Shown here: piece by piece, positions 1 to 11,257 of the stretch | Layout: the number at the start of each line of letters is the position of its first letter | Numbering within the stretch: the stretch's first letter is position 1 | Assembly (NCBI RefSeq): GCF_003074135.1 | Contig: NZ_PPDK01000002.1 | Coordinates: 186,001 to 250,000 of the forward strand | Reading direction: 5' to 3' | DNA from: Euzebya tangerina | GTDB lineage: Bacteria; Actinomycetota; Nitriliruptoria; Euzebyales; Euzebyaceae | DNA length: 64,000 nucleotides | The notes under the pieces: generated by a model | Database searches by the model: none | What the model was told of the DNA's origin: nothing | Seen by the model: only the letters and a program-made list of their open reading frames with translations | Translations under genes and position numbers: made by a program

Positions 1-2
1 GT

Positions 3-1520
3 GGTGTGGAGGGCAACCCGACGTCGGCGTTCGCCGACACCCTGGGTGCTGGTGCCCTGGCTGCGATTCGGGGCTGGCCGGTCCTGCTCACCCAGACCGA
101 GGTGCTGACCGGGTCCACTCGTGACTACCTCACGTCCTCGGGAATCACCGAGGTCGTGATCGTGGGTGGGACGGCGGCGGTATCGGCCGAGGTCGAGCAG
201 CAGGTCGCCGACCTGAGCATCGCGGTCCGGAGACTTGAGGGTCCGGACCGCGCTGCGACAGCGATCGCGATCGCAGCAGAGCTCGGCTTCGACACCGCTG
301 CCGCCACCGACGAGGTGATCGTGGTGGATGGGTTCTCCGACGACGCGTGGGCGGCGGGATTTGCCGCGGCTGCCCGCGCCTTCGTCCTGGGCACCCCGAT
401 CGTGCTGGGCAACATCGACTCGCTCCCGCCGGCCACCGAGGGGTACCTGGAGGAGGGGCCGGAGGCCATCACCTGCGCGGTTGCCGCGGTCGTGTGTGAC
501 GCCGCCCGCGTGGAGCTCGGCTTCGCACCTGCCGTGGCACTCCCGACGCCGGCGGGGACCTTCACCTTCGCCGTCAGCGACGGCGACTCGTCTCTTGTCT
601 GGGGTGCCGCCTTCGACGGTTCGGACTCCGGGCTGCGGGCGACCTGCCGACCCGACGGCTGCCCCCTCCTCGACTGGACCGGCGACAGCACCCGGTTGTA
701 CGGCCTCCTGCCGACCGGCGAGCGCACCGTGCGATACGCCTTCGACGTGCAGGCCGACGGCACCCTCGGCGCCGATCCCGGCGACGACAGCGACGCGGGG
801 GGACGGGAGACCTTCCTCGACGCCTTCGGCGGTGACGGCGCCCAGTCGGCGGTCTTCATCCCGTCCCTCGGGGCCGGCGGTGTGTTCCGAACCGCCGGCG
901 GGGTCAGGAGCGGCTTCGGCTCCGGCTTCCGGGGCGCGAGCCCGGTGTCGTTCCAGGCCTACGAGCCGCACGCGGCGAACGCGAACGTCAACGAGGGCCT
1001 CCTCGCCGAGACCTCCGACGGCGGTCTCCGCGTCGACGCCCGACAGGCCGGCGCCTTCGACGCCCAGATCCAGCGCCGCAGTGGCGCGGCCATCATCGGG
1101 GCCGCCCTCAACCCGAACGGCGATGGCGCGATCGCCCTGACTGACGAGATCGCTAACACCGGCGTCCTGCGCATCGCAACCTACCCCGAGGGCGACACCG
1201 TCGAGGTGGAAGGGCTCGACGTGAACTCTCCGCCGTACTGGCTGCCCGACGGCGAGACCGTGGTCGTGCTGGCCGACGTCGCTGACGCGGTCGCGCTCGT
1301 GGCTGTCGACGCCGGGTCCGGCGAATTAGAGGTGCTCGTGGACGACGCCGGCGACGCTGCCGCAGGGCAGCGCATCGAGTCCGACGGCTCCGGTACCCTG
1401 ATCGGCTGGCGGGTCGGTGACGAGGCCATCAGGGTCCTCAACACCGGGGACGGCACGGTCGCCGAACTGACCCCGCCGGAGGGGTACGCAGTCACCGGCG
1501 GCCCCGCCGTGCGACAGTAG
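3..1520 (+). CDS. CWB2 surface protein with beta-propeller-like C-terminus (5' partial)
   Basis: The reading frame is open at the window edge, so the N-terminus lies upstream. The first ~170 residues look like cell-wall-binding repeat 2 (CWB2): alternating beta/alpha segments with the motif VVIVGGTAAVS, followed by the repeat-opening signature LEGPDRAATA. In this family such modules bind anionic wall polymers and hold the protein on the cell surface. The remaining ~330 residues contain blocks such as LLDWTGDSTRLYGLLP and PPYWLPDGETVVVLAD that resemble TolB/WD40-type propeller blades. I infer a secreted, wall-attached protein of unknown ligand. It ends just before a hairpin, so it is transcribed apart from rpsO. 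Family assignment of the CWB2 part is good; the propeller part is tentative. Confidence 0.75.
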   Translation, partial: GVEGNPTSAFADTLGAGALAAIRGWPVLLTQTEVLTGSTRDYLTSSGITEVVIVGGTAAVSAEVEQQVADLSIAVRRLEGPDRAATAIAIAAELGFDTAAATDEVIVVDGFSDDAWAAGFAAAARAFVLGTPIVLGNIDSLPPATEGYLEEGPEAITCAVAAVVCDAARVELGFAPAVALPTPAGTFTFAVSDGDSSLVWGAAFDGSDSGLRATCRPDGCPLLDWTGDSTRLYGLLPTGERTVRYAFDVQADGTLGADPGDDSDAGGRETFLDAFGGDGAQSAVFIPSLGAGGVFRTAGGVRSGFGSGFRGASPVSFQAYEPHAANANVNEGLLAETSDGGLRVDARQAGAFDAQIQRRSGAAIIGAALNPNGDGAIALTDEIANTGVLRIATYPEGDTVEVEGLDVNSPPYWLPDGETVVVLADVADAVALVAVDAGSGELEVLVDDAGDAAAGQRIESDGSGTLIGWRVGDEAIRVLNTGDGTVAELTPPEGYAVTGGPAVRQ

Positions 1521-1548
1521 CCGACACCCACCAGCGCTCATCCCCCGT

Positions 1549-1576
1549 CCCCCGGCCGGTTGTCATCGGTCGGGGG
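1549..1576 (+). terminator. Hairpin downstream of the CWB2 gene
   Basis: The 10-bp arms at 1549-1558 and 1567-1576 pair with one G-U and enclose an 8-nt loop. There is no T-run after the stem, so it may be a Rho-assisted or weak terminator. Nothing else is recognisable between the CWB2 gene and rpsO apart from a purine-rich ribosome site. Confidence 0.45.
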
Positions 1577-1747
1577 GCGCGGCATACTCCGAGGTCGGTC
1601 GCAGGTCGCGGCCGAATGACATCGTGCCCATGCGGGTGAGCCCAGGAGGACCAGGACGGATGCCGCTCCGGCGCCGACCAGGTACCCCGGTCGCAGGATG
1701 TGCGACCCGCCCGATGGGAGACGACCAGACGAGGAGCACGCAGATAC

Positions 1748-2020
1748 ATGGCCAAGGCGCCGATTCCGAACAAAGAAGCCATTCTCGCCGAGTACGCCAC
1801 ACATGAGGGCGACACCGGCTCACCCGAGGTCCAGGTCGCGCTGCTCACCGCACGCATCAACCACCTCACCGAACACCTGAAGACCCACGCCAAGGATCAC
1901 CACTCCCGTCGCGGATTGCTGATGCTGGTCGGTCAACGCCGCAACCTGCTGGGATACCTCCAGCGCAAGGACATCGAGCGCTACCGTGACCTGATCGGTC
2001 GCCTGGGCCTTCGCCGCTAG
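1748..2020 (+). CDS. rpsO: 30S ribosomal protein S15
   Basis: The 90-residue product is full length for S15, which binds 16S rRNA in the platform of the small subunit and nucleates S6/S18 assembly. The family signatures are plain: [14 protein letters not shown] near residue 21, [16 protein letters not shown] centre (here [18 protein letters not shown]) and a C-terminal [13 protein letters not shown] at 1748 follows GAGGAG at 1731-1736. The longer upstream frame has no conserved residues and was discarded. It precedes pnp, the usual bacterial order, and is separated from it by an intrinsic terminator. Confidence 0.97.
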   Translation: MAKAPIPNKEAILAEYATHEGDTGSPEVQVALLTARINHLTEHLKTHAKDHHSRRGLLMLVGQRRNLLGYLQRKDIERYRDLIGRLGLRR

Positions 2021-2030
2021 ACCATCCCCG

Positions 2031-2066
2031 ACGCCGGACCTCCCCGAGGTTCGGCGTTCGTTCTTT
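2031..2066 (+). terminator. Intrinsic terminator of rpsO
   Basis: The 11-bp stem (2031-2041 with 2047-2057, one G-U pair) has a CCCCG loop and is followed by a T-rich tail, TCGTTCTTT. It lies 11 nt after the rpsO stop. The rpsO-pnp spacer may also host RNase cleavage sites as in other bacteria, but none can be shown here. Confidence 0.75.
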
Positions 2067-2276
2067 GAAACAACTGCATACACCTAGCTAGAAACAACAG
2101 CGATCGGGCGCACGTCCGGTTGTCAGTGGTGACGAGCCAACGTCGGCCAGCCCAGTCTGGAGGCGGTGGAGCGTGGTCACTGGGAACCGGGACCCACGGG
2201 GTTCACTCAAGCACCTGCGCATCGATCGCGTCCCACAACCACCGCACAACCGTGCGGATGAAAGGAACGCGAGCTC

Positions 2277-4724
<2,448 letters not shown>

Positions 4725-4740
4725 CGAACATCAGTCACGA

Positions 4741-4778
4741 CCAGGCGGTGGGGCATCGATGCCTCACCGCCTGGACTG
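4741..4778 (+). terminator. Strong hairpin terminator after pnp
   Basis: Two 15-nt arms (4741-4755 and 4760-4774) pair with one G-U around a TCGA loop, followed by ACTG and a short T pair. It separates pnp from the peptidase gene. Confidence 0.7.
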
Positions 4779-4852
4779 TTCTCAGACCGCCGAGCCGCGG
4801 GTGAGGGTGTGAACGAACGATGTCGATTGAACCGTCTCCGTCCAGGAGCCCC

Positions 4853-6148
4853 GTGAGCACGTCTCTCGAGTCCAGCGCGATGCCGCTACCCGACGGCATC
4901 CGTCTGACCACGCTGCCAAACGGCATCCGCGTGGCCAGCGAGCACCTTCCGGGGGTTCGGAGCGTCAGCGTCGGATTCTGGATCGGGGTCGGGTCGCGGG
5001 ACGAGGTATCGCCACTGGAGGGCGCCACCCACTTCCTCGAGCACCTGCTGTTCAAGGGCACCCGGTCACGGACGCCGCTGGAGATCGCCCAGGTCCTCGA
5101 CCAGGTCGGCGGCGACATGAACGCCTTCACCTCCAAGGAGTACACCGCCTACTACGCCCGCTGTCTTGACCGAGATCTGCCAGCAGCTGTGGACGTCCTG
5201 GGTGACATGTTGACCGCCTCGCTGGTGCTGCCGGAGGAGGTGGAGAACGAGCGAGACGTGGTCCTCGAGGAGATCCGCATGCACCTGGACGACCCCAGTG
5301 ACCTGGTGCACTCCGAGTTCGCGCACGCCGTCTTCGGCGATCACCCCTTGGGGCGCGAGGTGCTGGGGACCAACGAGTCCATGACCGCGATGACCCGCGA
5401 TCAGGTGGCTGGTTGGTGGCAATCCCGCTACACCACCGACGTGATCACGGTCGCCTGCGCCGGCAACGTCGATCACGACGAGTTGGTCGCGTTGGTCACC
5501 GAGGCGATGGGTGCCTACGAGCCTGGAAGCCAGGCGGAGGGTGTGGCAGGGGAGGAGATCACCCGACCGGCGTCTGCGCTGCGCGTGCGGCCGCGGCCGA
5601 CCGAGCAGGCCCACCTGGTCCTGGGTGGGATGGGACTGCCTCGTGGCCATCGGCTGCGGTGGGCCCAGACCGTGCTGAACCAGGCGCTCGGCGGTGGCAT
5701 GGCCAGTCGGCTCTTCCAGGAAGTCCGCGAGAAGCGCGGCATGGCGTACAGCGTGTACTCCTACCCGGCCACCTACGCCGACGTCGGGACGTTCGGCGTG
5801 TACGTGGGCACCGCACCGAAGCGTGCCGGAGAGGTGGTCGACGTCGTCCGTGAGGAGTTGTCTGCGGTGGTCCGCGACAACCTGAGCGAGGACGAGCGTC
5901 GGCGGTCCAAGGGCTACCTGACGGGGGCGACCATCATGGCCCTGGAGGACACCTCGAGCCGCATGACCCGCATCGGACGGGCGCTGACGACGGGGACGCC
6001 GTTGCTGAGCCTTGACGAGATCATGGAGGCGATCGACACCGTCTCGGCGGACGACGTCGCCGAGGTGGCAGAGATCCTGCTCGGTGGCCCGAAGGCGTTG
6101 GCCGTGGTCGGCCCGCTCGAGGCGGGCGACCTCTCCGACGTGGTGTGA
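4853..6148 (+). CDS. M16 family zinc metallopeptidase (PepR/YmxG-like)
   Basis: This is a processing-peptidase-like M16 protein, which cleaves short or unfolded peptides inside a clam-shaped chamber. The inverted zinc motif HxxEH is present as HFLEH near residue 62, with the downstream glutamate region ENERDVVLEEIRMHLDD at ~140. The second, inactive M16 half follows, with the conserved REKRGMAYSVYSY stretch. I chose GTG 4853 because AGGAG lies 4 nt upstream; ATG 4820 would add 11 residues without a good ribosome site. The gene sits between pnp and dapB, as in mycobacteria, where it is called pepR. Its natural substrate is unknown. Confidence 0.9.
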   Translation: MSTSLESSAMPLPDGIRLTTLPNGIRVASEHLPGVRSVSVGFWIGVGSRDEVSPLEGATHFLEHLLFKGTRSRTPLEIAQVLDQVGGDMNAFTSKEYTAYYARCLDRDLPAAVDVLGDMLTASLVLPEEVENERDVVLEEIRMHLDDPSDLVHSEFAHAVFGDHPLGREVLGTNESMTAMTRDQVAGWWQSRYTTDVITVACAGNVDHDELVALVTEAMGAYEPGSQAEGVAGEEITRPASALRVRPRPTEQAHLVLGGMGLPRGHRLRWAQTVLNQALGGGMASRLFQEVREKRGMAYSVYSYPATYADVGTFGVYVGTAPKRAGEVVDVVREELSAVVRDNLSEDERRRSKGYLTGATIMALEDTSSRMTRIGRALTTGTPLLSLDEIMEAIDTVSADDVAEVAEILLGGPKALAVVGPLEAGDLSDVV

Positions 6149-6278
6149 CTCCGGCACCCTCGCTGGCCCCAACCGCAACACGTATTCCGCTCCCGACGGA
6201 GAACCTTCGGGCGTGACGCTGCGGTCGTCCGGGGACGGCAGGTGAAGAGGGGCTCGGCGAACCCGTAGGGTGTTGCCC

Positions 6279-7028
6279 ATGTTGCGCGTCGCCGTTCTCG
6301 GAGCCCTCGGCCGGATGGGGCAGACGACCTGTGCCGCCATCGACGGTGATCCGGACGTCGAGCTGGTCGCCGCACTCGACGCTGACGACAGCCGGGAGAA
6401 GCTGCTGGATGCCGGCGCCGACGTCTGCGTCGACTTCACCCACCCGGACAGCGTGAAGGCCAACGTGCTGTGGTTGCTCCGAGCGGGTGTGCACGCCGTG
6501 GTCGGGACGACCGGGCTGACCGACGAGGACCTGGCGGAGATCGACCAGGCCACGGGGCCTGCCAACGCCCTGGTGGCCCCCAACTTCGCAGTCGGTGCGG
6601 TCCTCTTGATGCGCTTCGCCGAGGAGGCGGCCGTGCACCTGCCGAACGTCGAGATCATCGAGCTGCACCACGACCGGAAGGCCGACGCGCCATCCGGCAC
6701 GGCGCTGCGGACCGCCAAGCTGATTGCAGAGGCGCAGCGGTCAGCTCCCCCGGGGACGGCTGCGGCGGGCGGGACGCCAGCGCCCGTCGGTCCGGACGAC
6801 AACCCGGCACGGGGGCTCCTGGAGAAAAAGATCCCCGTGCACTCGGTCCGGCTCCCCGGGCTGGTCGCCCACCAGCAGGTCATGTTCGGCGGGACGGGCG
6901 AGACCCTGACGCTGACGCACGACTCCCTGGATCGGTCCTCGTTCATGCCGGGCGTTCTTCTTGCGGTCAAGGCGGTTGGGACCCGTCCCGGCCTGACGGT
7001 TGGTCTCGAGCACATCCTGTTCGACTAG
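6279..7028 (+). CDS. dapB: 4-hydroxy-tetrahydrodipicolinate reductase
   Basis: DapB reduces the DapA product with NAD(P)H in the lysine/diaminopimelate pathway. The N-terminal nucleotide-binding loop reads VLGALGRMGQ (family G-x-x-G-x-M-G), followed by the VDFTHPDS segment at ~60, VGTTGLTDEDL at ~85, and the catalytic H-H-D-R-K-x-D-A-P-S-G-T-A motif near residue 130. The C-terminal FGGTGETLTLTHDSLDRSSF is typical. ATG 6279 has AGGG 8 nt upstream; GTG 6270 would add three residues. dapA and dapF lie 6.6 and 51 kb downstream in the same orientation. Confidence 0.96.
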   Translation: MLRVAVLGALGRMGQTTCAAIDGDPDVELVAALDADDSREKLLDAGADVCVDFTHPDSVKANVLWLLRAGVHAVVGTTGLTDEDLAEIDQATGPANALVAPNFAVGAVLLMRFAEEAAVHLPNVEIIELHHDRKADAPSGTALRTAKLIAEAQRSAPPGTAAAGGTPAPVGPDDNPARGLLEKKIPVHSVRLPGLVAHQQVMFGGTGETLTLTHDSLDRSSFMPGVLLAVKAVGTRPGLTVGLEHILFD

Positions 7029-7170
7029 ACCGGCGATCCTGATCGTCCTCCGCCTTCCACGCCCTGGATGAGCCGTTCTGCCTCCAGCCGATCTCGCCAG
7101 CGCCGAGTTCGGAGGCAATCCGGCTCCGGGCACCTCGCCGACATCCTCGCCGTCGATACCATCCGGCCCC

Positions 7171-8793
7171 ATGCACCCCGAGCACTCCCTGACCCCTGAG
7201 GAGCAGGCGTTGCTGGCGCCCCACGTGTCCAACCTGGACGGGAACGTGTTCGCGCTGGCCAACCTGCCGGAGGTGGTCAAGGGCGCGATGTACGCCCGGT
7301 ACTCCCGCTCGCCGAAGTCGCTTCGCCGCCTGCTGCTGGACGAGTTCGCCGACACCCTGGGAGGGGGCGCCACCGACGCCGACGGGTCGTTGACCGTGGC
7401 GGACGAGGGCTCGAAGGCCGCCGCCCTGTACGACCGGGTTTTCCTGCAGTACGGGGACGACTCGGTGGCCCAGCTGGGCGGCGCGCACCTCGCCGTCGAG
7501 CAGGCCTCCAACCTGCTGACCAAGCAACTCGAGTGGGGGCGACTGGCGGCCTACCTGGAGCAGTCCACGCGCTACATCCCGTACGACGACAAGCCGGGCG
7601 GGCGCTACCGCTACCACCGACCAGCCGAGGTCATGGCCGGGCCCCACGCCGACCGCTACATCGCCGACCTCGATCGGATGTTCGGCGCCTACGCCGAGCT
7701 GATCGAGCCCATGCAGGCCTGGGCCCGGGCGACTTATCCCCAAGACGCTCGGACCTCCGACGTCGCCTACCGCAACACCATCCGAGCCAAGGCCCTGGAC
7801 TCGATCCGTGGTCTCCTGCCTGCGGCGACGACATCCAACGTCGGCATCTTCGCCTCGGGGCAGGCGTACGAGAACATGCTGCTGCGCATGGCCGGTCACG
7901 AGCTGGCCGAGGTTCGGGATGCGGCGCAGGCGATGTTGACCGAGCTCCGCACGGTCATCCCGAGCTTCCTCAAGCGGGTCGACCTGCCGGACCGCGGGGT
8001 GGCATGGACGCAGTACCTGCGCGCTGCGCGGCACAGCGCTGCTGAGGCTGCGTCGGCTCTGGATCTCCACCCGCCTCATGGGCGACCGGACGAGCAGGGG
8101 GCTGACGAGGAGGTCACACTGACCGCCTTCGGCCCGCCGGACGCCATGATCGACCTCGTCACCGGCATCCTCGCACCACACACCGCCGCGCCGGAGGCCC
8201 AGGTCCGCACGGCCGTCGACGACATGACCGCCGAGCAGCAGCAGCAGATCCTCTCCGAGTACGTGGGGAAGCGGACCAACCGTCGCCACCGGCCCGGCAG
8301 GGCCTTCGAGCGGCCCTGGTACCGCTTCGAGATCCTGTCGGACTACGGCGGCTTCCGGGACCTGCAGCGACACCGGATGCTCACGATCGAGTGGCAGTTG
8401 CTCACGCCCGCGCACGGATATGAGATGCCGCCGGAGGTGGCCGACGCCGGACTCACGACGCAGTACGACGCGATCATGAGACGCCAAGCCGAACTCCACG
8501 AGGTGCTGGCGGAGGCCCACGGCCCCCACGTCGCCCAGTACGCCGTCGGGTTCGGCTGGCGGATGCGCTACACGATGCAACTGAACGCCCGAGCGGCGAT
8601 GCAGATGCTCGAGTTGCGCACCACGCCGCAGGGCCATCCTGCGTATCGGCGGGTGTGCCAGCGCATGCACCAGTTGATCCGGGCGGTCCACCCCGAGATC
8701 GCGGCTGCGATGTCCTACGTCGACCACTCGACGGGGGAGCTGGAGCGGCTGGCCGCCGAGCAAGCACTGGACGCCAAACGCGCCGCGCAGTGA
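7171..8793 (+). CDS. Double-domain ThyX-like protein (FAD-dependent thymidylate synthase family)
   Basis: ThyX makes dTMP from dUMP with FAD and methylene-folate; the classical protein is ~220-250 residues. This one has 540 residues and looks like two ThyX-like halves. The first half keeps a substrate-binding-like EQSTRYIPYD (near residue 130), but where RHR should precede it there is LEWGR. The second half has QRHRMLTIEWQ (near 395) without the serine expected seven residues after RHR, and a later NARAAMQMLELRT segment like the ThyX C-terminal helix. It occupies the thyX slot between dapB and dapA seen in mycobacteria. Long ThyX-family proteins of this kind occur in other bacteria; whether this one is a thymidylate synthase is open. 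Confidence 0.8.
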   Translation: MHPEHSLTPEEQALLAPHVSNLDGNVFALANLPEVVKGAMYARYSRSPKSLRRLLLDEFADTLGGGATDADGSLTVADEGSKAAALYDRVFLQYGDDSVAQLGGAHLAVEQASNLLTKQLEWGRLAAYLEQSTRYIPYDDKPGGRYRYHRPAEVMAGPHADRYIADLDRMFGAYAELIEPMQAWARATYPQDARTSDVAYRNTIRAKALDSIRGLLPAATTSNVGIFASGQAYENMLLRMAGHELAEVRDAAQAMLTELRTVIPSFLKRVDLPDRGVAWTQYLRAARHSAAEAASALDLHPPHGRPDEQGADEEVTLTAFGPPDAMIDLVTGILAPHTAAPEAQVRTAVDDMTAEQQQQILSEYVGKRTNRRHRPGRAFERPWYRFEILSDYGGFRDLQRHRMLTIEWQLLTPAHGYEMPPEVADAGLTTQYDAIMRRQAELHEVLAEAHGPHVAQYAVGFGWRMRYTMQLNARAAMQMLELRTTPQGHPAYRRVCQRMHQLIRAVHPEIAAAMSYVDHSTGELERLAAEQALDAKRAAQ

Positions 8794-8848
8794 GGCTGGT
8801 ACCAGCCCTCCCCGCCGAGCGCGCAGCCCTCCCCGCTGTCATGAGCGG

Positions 8849-9250
8849 TCAGGCCTCCGCAGGCGTGAGTCGCACCACACCCACCGCCTCGTCCGAGACG
8901 GCCGCAGCCGACGCCCGGCCGCGTGCCGTGGTGTCGAAGCGAGTTGGCACGAACGGCCCGCAGTACCGCCACGTCCCAGACGACCCCGCCCGGACCCACA
9001 CCGGGATCGGCGCGGCCGCCTCCACGATCTCCCGCGCCTCCCGTGCCGGTCGCTCACCCGAACCGACGACCATCACCTGCGGCGCTCGTGGATTGCGCGC
9101 CAGCGTCAGTGCCAGACCGACGATCGGTCCACCGCCAGCTGCACGCAACACCGCAGCACGCCGAGTCCGTGAGCCGGCGATCGCCAACACCTCCTCCCGC
9201 GTGCACTCGGTTCCGATCGGGGGCTGGTCTGTCTGGAGATCTGTGGTCAT
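8849..9250 (-). CDS. Hypothetical protein
   Basis: This frame encodes 133 residues on the minus strand between two plus-strand genes. I do not recognise it. The first half is rich in Ala/Arg (SRTRRAAVLRAAGGGP), the middle has a hydrophobic strand pattern (QVMVVGSGERP), and the end has WRYCGPFVPTRFDTT followed by a beta-rich tail (EAVGVVRLTP). No signal peptide or membrane segment is visible. ATG 9250 is the likeliest start; the track could extend to 9325 but that would run into the hmgA start region on the other strand. It could regulate or be unrelated to hmgA, with which it diverges. Confidence 0.5.
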   Translation of the reverse strand: MTTDLQTDQPPIGTECTREEVLAIAGSRTRRAAVLRAAGGGPIVGLALTLARNPRAPQVMVVGSGERPAREAREIVEAAAPIPVWVRAGSSGTWRYCGPFVPTRFDTTARGRASAAAVSDEAVGVVRLTPAEA

Positions 9251-9303
9251 GCCAGCACGGTGCCAAGACTTCCGCCCCCCGCGAGAGGTATCTTGCTCAC
9301 CCT

Positions 9304-10638
9304 GTGGACAACGCCGACACGCCATCAGCTGAGTCGCCTCAGGAGCCCGAGTACCAGACGGGCTTCGGCAACGAGTTCTCCTCAGAGGCCGTCCCCGGTG
9401 CGCTCCCGCGAGGGCAGAACAACCCGCAGAAGCCCCCGCTCGGCCTGTACACCGAGCAGCTGTCCGGCACCGCCTTCACCGTCCCGAACGACCGCAACCG
9501 ACGCACGTGGATGTACCGGATCCGGCCTTCCGTCCGCCACGCATGGCGGTTCGAGCCGGCGGACCAGGACCAGATCCGCAGCGCACCCTGCCGCGAGCAG
9601 GACCCGCCCATCGGGCAGCTCCGGTGGAACCCGCCCCCGTTCCCCGATCACCCCACGACCTTCCTCACCGGGCTCCACACCATCGCCACGAACGGTGACG
9701 CCCACACCCAGACCGGGATGGCCGCACACATCTACATGGCGACGCGGTCGATGACGGACTCCTACGTCTACAACGCCGACGGTGAGCTGCTGATCGTGCC
9801 CCAGGATGGTGGCCTGCGGGTTCGCACCGAGTGTGGCGTGCTTCACGCCCGGCCCGGCGAGATCCTCCTGGTTCCCCGGGGGATGGTCTTCGCCGTCGAC
9901 CTGCTGGAGGAGACCGCGCGCGGCTACGTCTGTGAGAACTACGGGCGCCTGCTGGAGCTCCCCGAGCGCGGCCCGATCGGCGCCAACGGTCTGGCCAACC
10001 CGCGAGACTTCCGCTCGCCGGTCGCTGCCTTTGAGGACCACGACCGGTCGGGGCAGCTGTTCGTCAAGTTCGACGGAAAGCTGTTCGTGGTCGAGACCGA
10101 CCACTCGCCACTCGACGTCGTGGCGTGGCATGGCAACCACGTCCCCTGGGTCTACGATCTGCGGCTGTTCACCACGATGGGGTCGATCAGCTTCGACCAC
10201 CCCGACCCGTCGATCTTCACCGTCCTGACCTCCCCCTCACCGGATGAGGGCATCGCCAACATCGACGTCGTCATCTTCGGGGACCGCTGGCTGGTCGGCG
10301 AGCACACCTTCCGTCCGCCCTGGTACCACAAGAACATCATGAGCGAGTTCATGGGCATCCTGTACGGGGTGTACGACGCCAAGGAGGAGGGCTTCGAGCC
10401 CGGCGGCATGAGCTTGCACAACAGCTACTTCCCCCACGGCCCGGACCACGACGCGTGGATCAAGGCCACGACCTCCGACCTCGAGCCGCAGAAGCTGGCG
10501 GACACGATGTCGTTCATGTTCGAGACCCGCTACCCGCTGATCCCGACCGCCTACGCCGGCTCGATCCCGGCGCTGCAGGACGACTACCCGAGCGTCTGGC
10601 ACTCCCTCGAGCGCCACTTCGACCGGCGCACGCCCTGA
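9304..10638 (+). CDS. hmgA: Homogentisate 1,2-dioxygenase
   Basis: HmgA is an Fe(II) extradiol-type cupin enzyme that opens the ring of homogentisate to maleylacetoacetate in tyrosine and phenylalanine breakdown. The 444 residues match the family length. The N-terminus has the hallmark YQTGFGNEFSSEA, followed by PRGQNNPQKPPLGLYTEQLSGTAFT. Metal-binding and substrate regions are seen at FRPPWYHKNIMSEFMG (near 340) and in GMSLHNSYFPHGPDHDAW (near 375). GTG 9304 was chosen because conservation begins a few residues later. The other pathway enzymes (maleylacetoacetate isomerase, fumarylacetoacetase, HPPD) are not in the window, so the gene is isolated here. Confidence 0.96.
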   Translation: MDNADTPSAESPQEPEYQTGFGNEFSSEAVPGALPRGQNNPQKPPLGLYTEQLSGTAFTVPNDRNRRTWMYRIRPSVRHAWRFEPADQDQIRSAPCREQDPPIGQLRWNPPPFPDHPTTFLTGLHTIATNGDAHTQTGMAAHIYMATRSMTDSYVYNADGELLIVPQDGGLRVRTECGVLHARPGEILLVPRGMVFAVDLLEETARGYVCENYGRLLELPERGPIGANGLANPRDFRSPVAAFEDHDRSGQLFVKFDGKLFVVETDHSPLDVVAWHGNHVPWVYDLRLFTTMGSISFDHPDPSIFTVLTSPSPDEGIANIDVVIFGDRWLVGEHTFRPPWYHKNIMSEFMGILYGVYDAKEEGFEPGGMSLHNSYFPHGPDHDAWIKATTSDLEPQKLADTMSFMFETRYPLIPTAYAGSIPALQDDYPSVWHSLERHFDRRTP

Positions 10639-10699
10639 ACCGCACGCCCTGACCGGTCAAACGTCAAACCGAGAGGCACCTGTCAGACTGTCGCTCACC

Positions 10700-11257
10700 A
10701 TGAGTCGCCCGACCGCTGACCCGATCCTGTCCGCCATCCTGACCGCCGCGACCGAGGCAACCGGAGCCACGTCTGGCCTGCTGCTCTCGACCGAGGACCG
10801 CCTGATGCGCGTCGTGGCCACGGCTGGCGCCGTCCCAGCCGACATCCTGGGCGAGCCCATCTCCGCGGGGGAGGGGGTGGCCGGGTACGTCGCCGCGTCG
10901 GGCCAGTCGCTGGTCCTGTCCGCCGACTCCGCCGATCCACGTCTGGGTGAGGGCACCGCCTCGCTGATCGGACACAATCCCACGTCGGTCTTGGCCGTGG
11001 CCATCCAGGGCACCGCCCGAACGCTCGGCGTGATCGAGCTGCTCGACGCCCGCAGTGGCGCCTTCAGCGTCGACGACACCGAGCGGGCCACCAGCCACGC
11101 CGCGATCGCTGCCGCTGCGCTCACCGACGAGCGACTGGGCGGCACCCGAGACGTGCCCGAGCCGGCCGAGCTCGCCGCGGAACTCCGTCGTCTCGCCTCC
11201 ACCGACCCGGCCCGCTACGCCACGGTCGCCGCCATCCTGGAGGCCCTGGTCAGGTGA
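10700..11257 (+). CDS. GAF-domain protein
   Basis: The 185 residues are essentially a single GAF domain (residues ~5-150), a small-molecule or redox sensory fold. Visible family features are the ATGATSGLLLS strand, EPISAGEGVAGYVAASGQSLVLSAD, and the LGVIELLDARSGAFSVDD segment. A short helical tail (ELAAELRRLASTDPARYATVA) could contact a partner. No output domain is attached. Its stop overlaps the GTG of the subtilase gene by 4 nt, and the histidine kinase gene begins 11 nt after that, so the three are probably translationally coupled. The ligand is unknown; no clear haem- or zinc-binding residues are visible. Confidence 0.85.
   Translation: MSRPTADPILSAILTAATEATGATSGLLLSTEDRLMRVVATAGAVPADILGEPISAGEGVAGYVAASGQSLVLSADSADPRLGEGTASLIGHNPTSVLAVAIQGTARTLGVIELLDARSGAFSVDDTERATSHAAIAAAALTDERLGGTRDVPEPAELAAELRRLASTDPARYATVAAILEALVR

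Noticed and set aside
6967-8763. Long minus-strand frame opposite the ThyX-like gene
   Set aside because: It overlaps a conserved protein along its full length; no motif or ribosome site was seen.
8794-8807. Terminator after the ThyX-like gene (GGCTGGTACCAGCC)
   Set aside because: The palindrome gives only a 5-bp stem with a 4-nt loop and no T-run, too weak to call.
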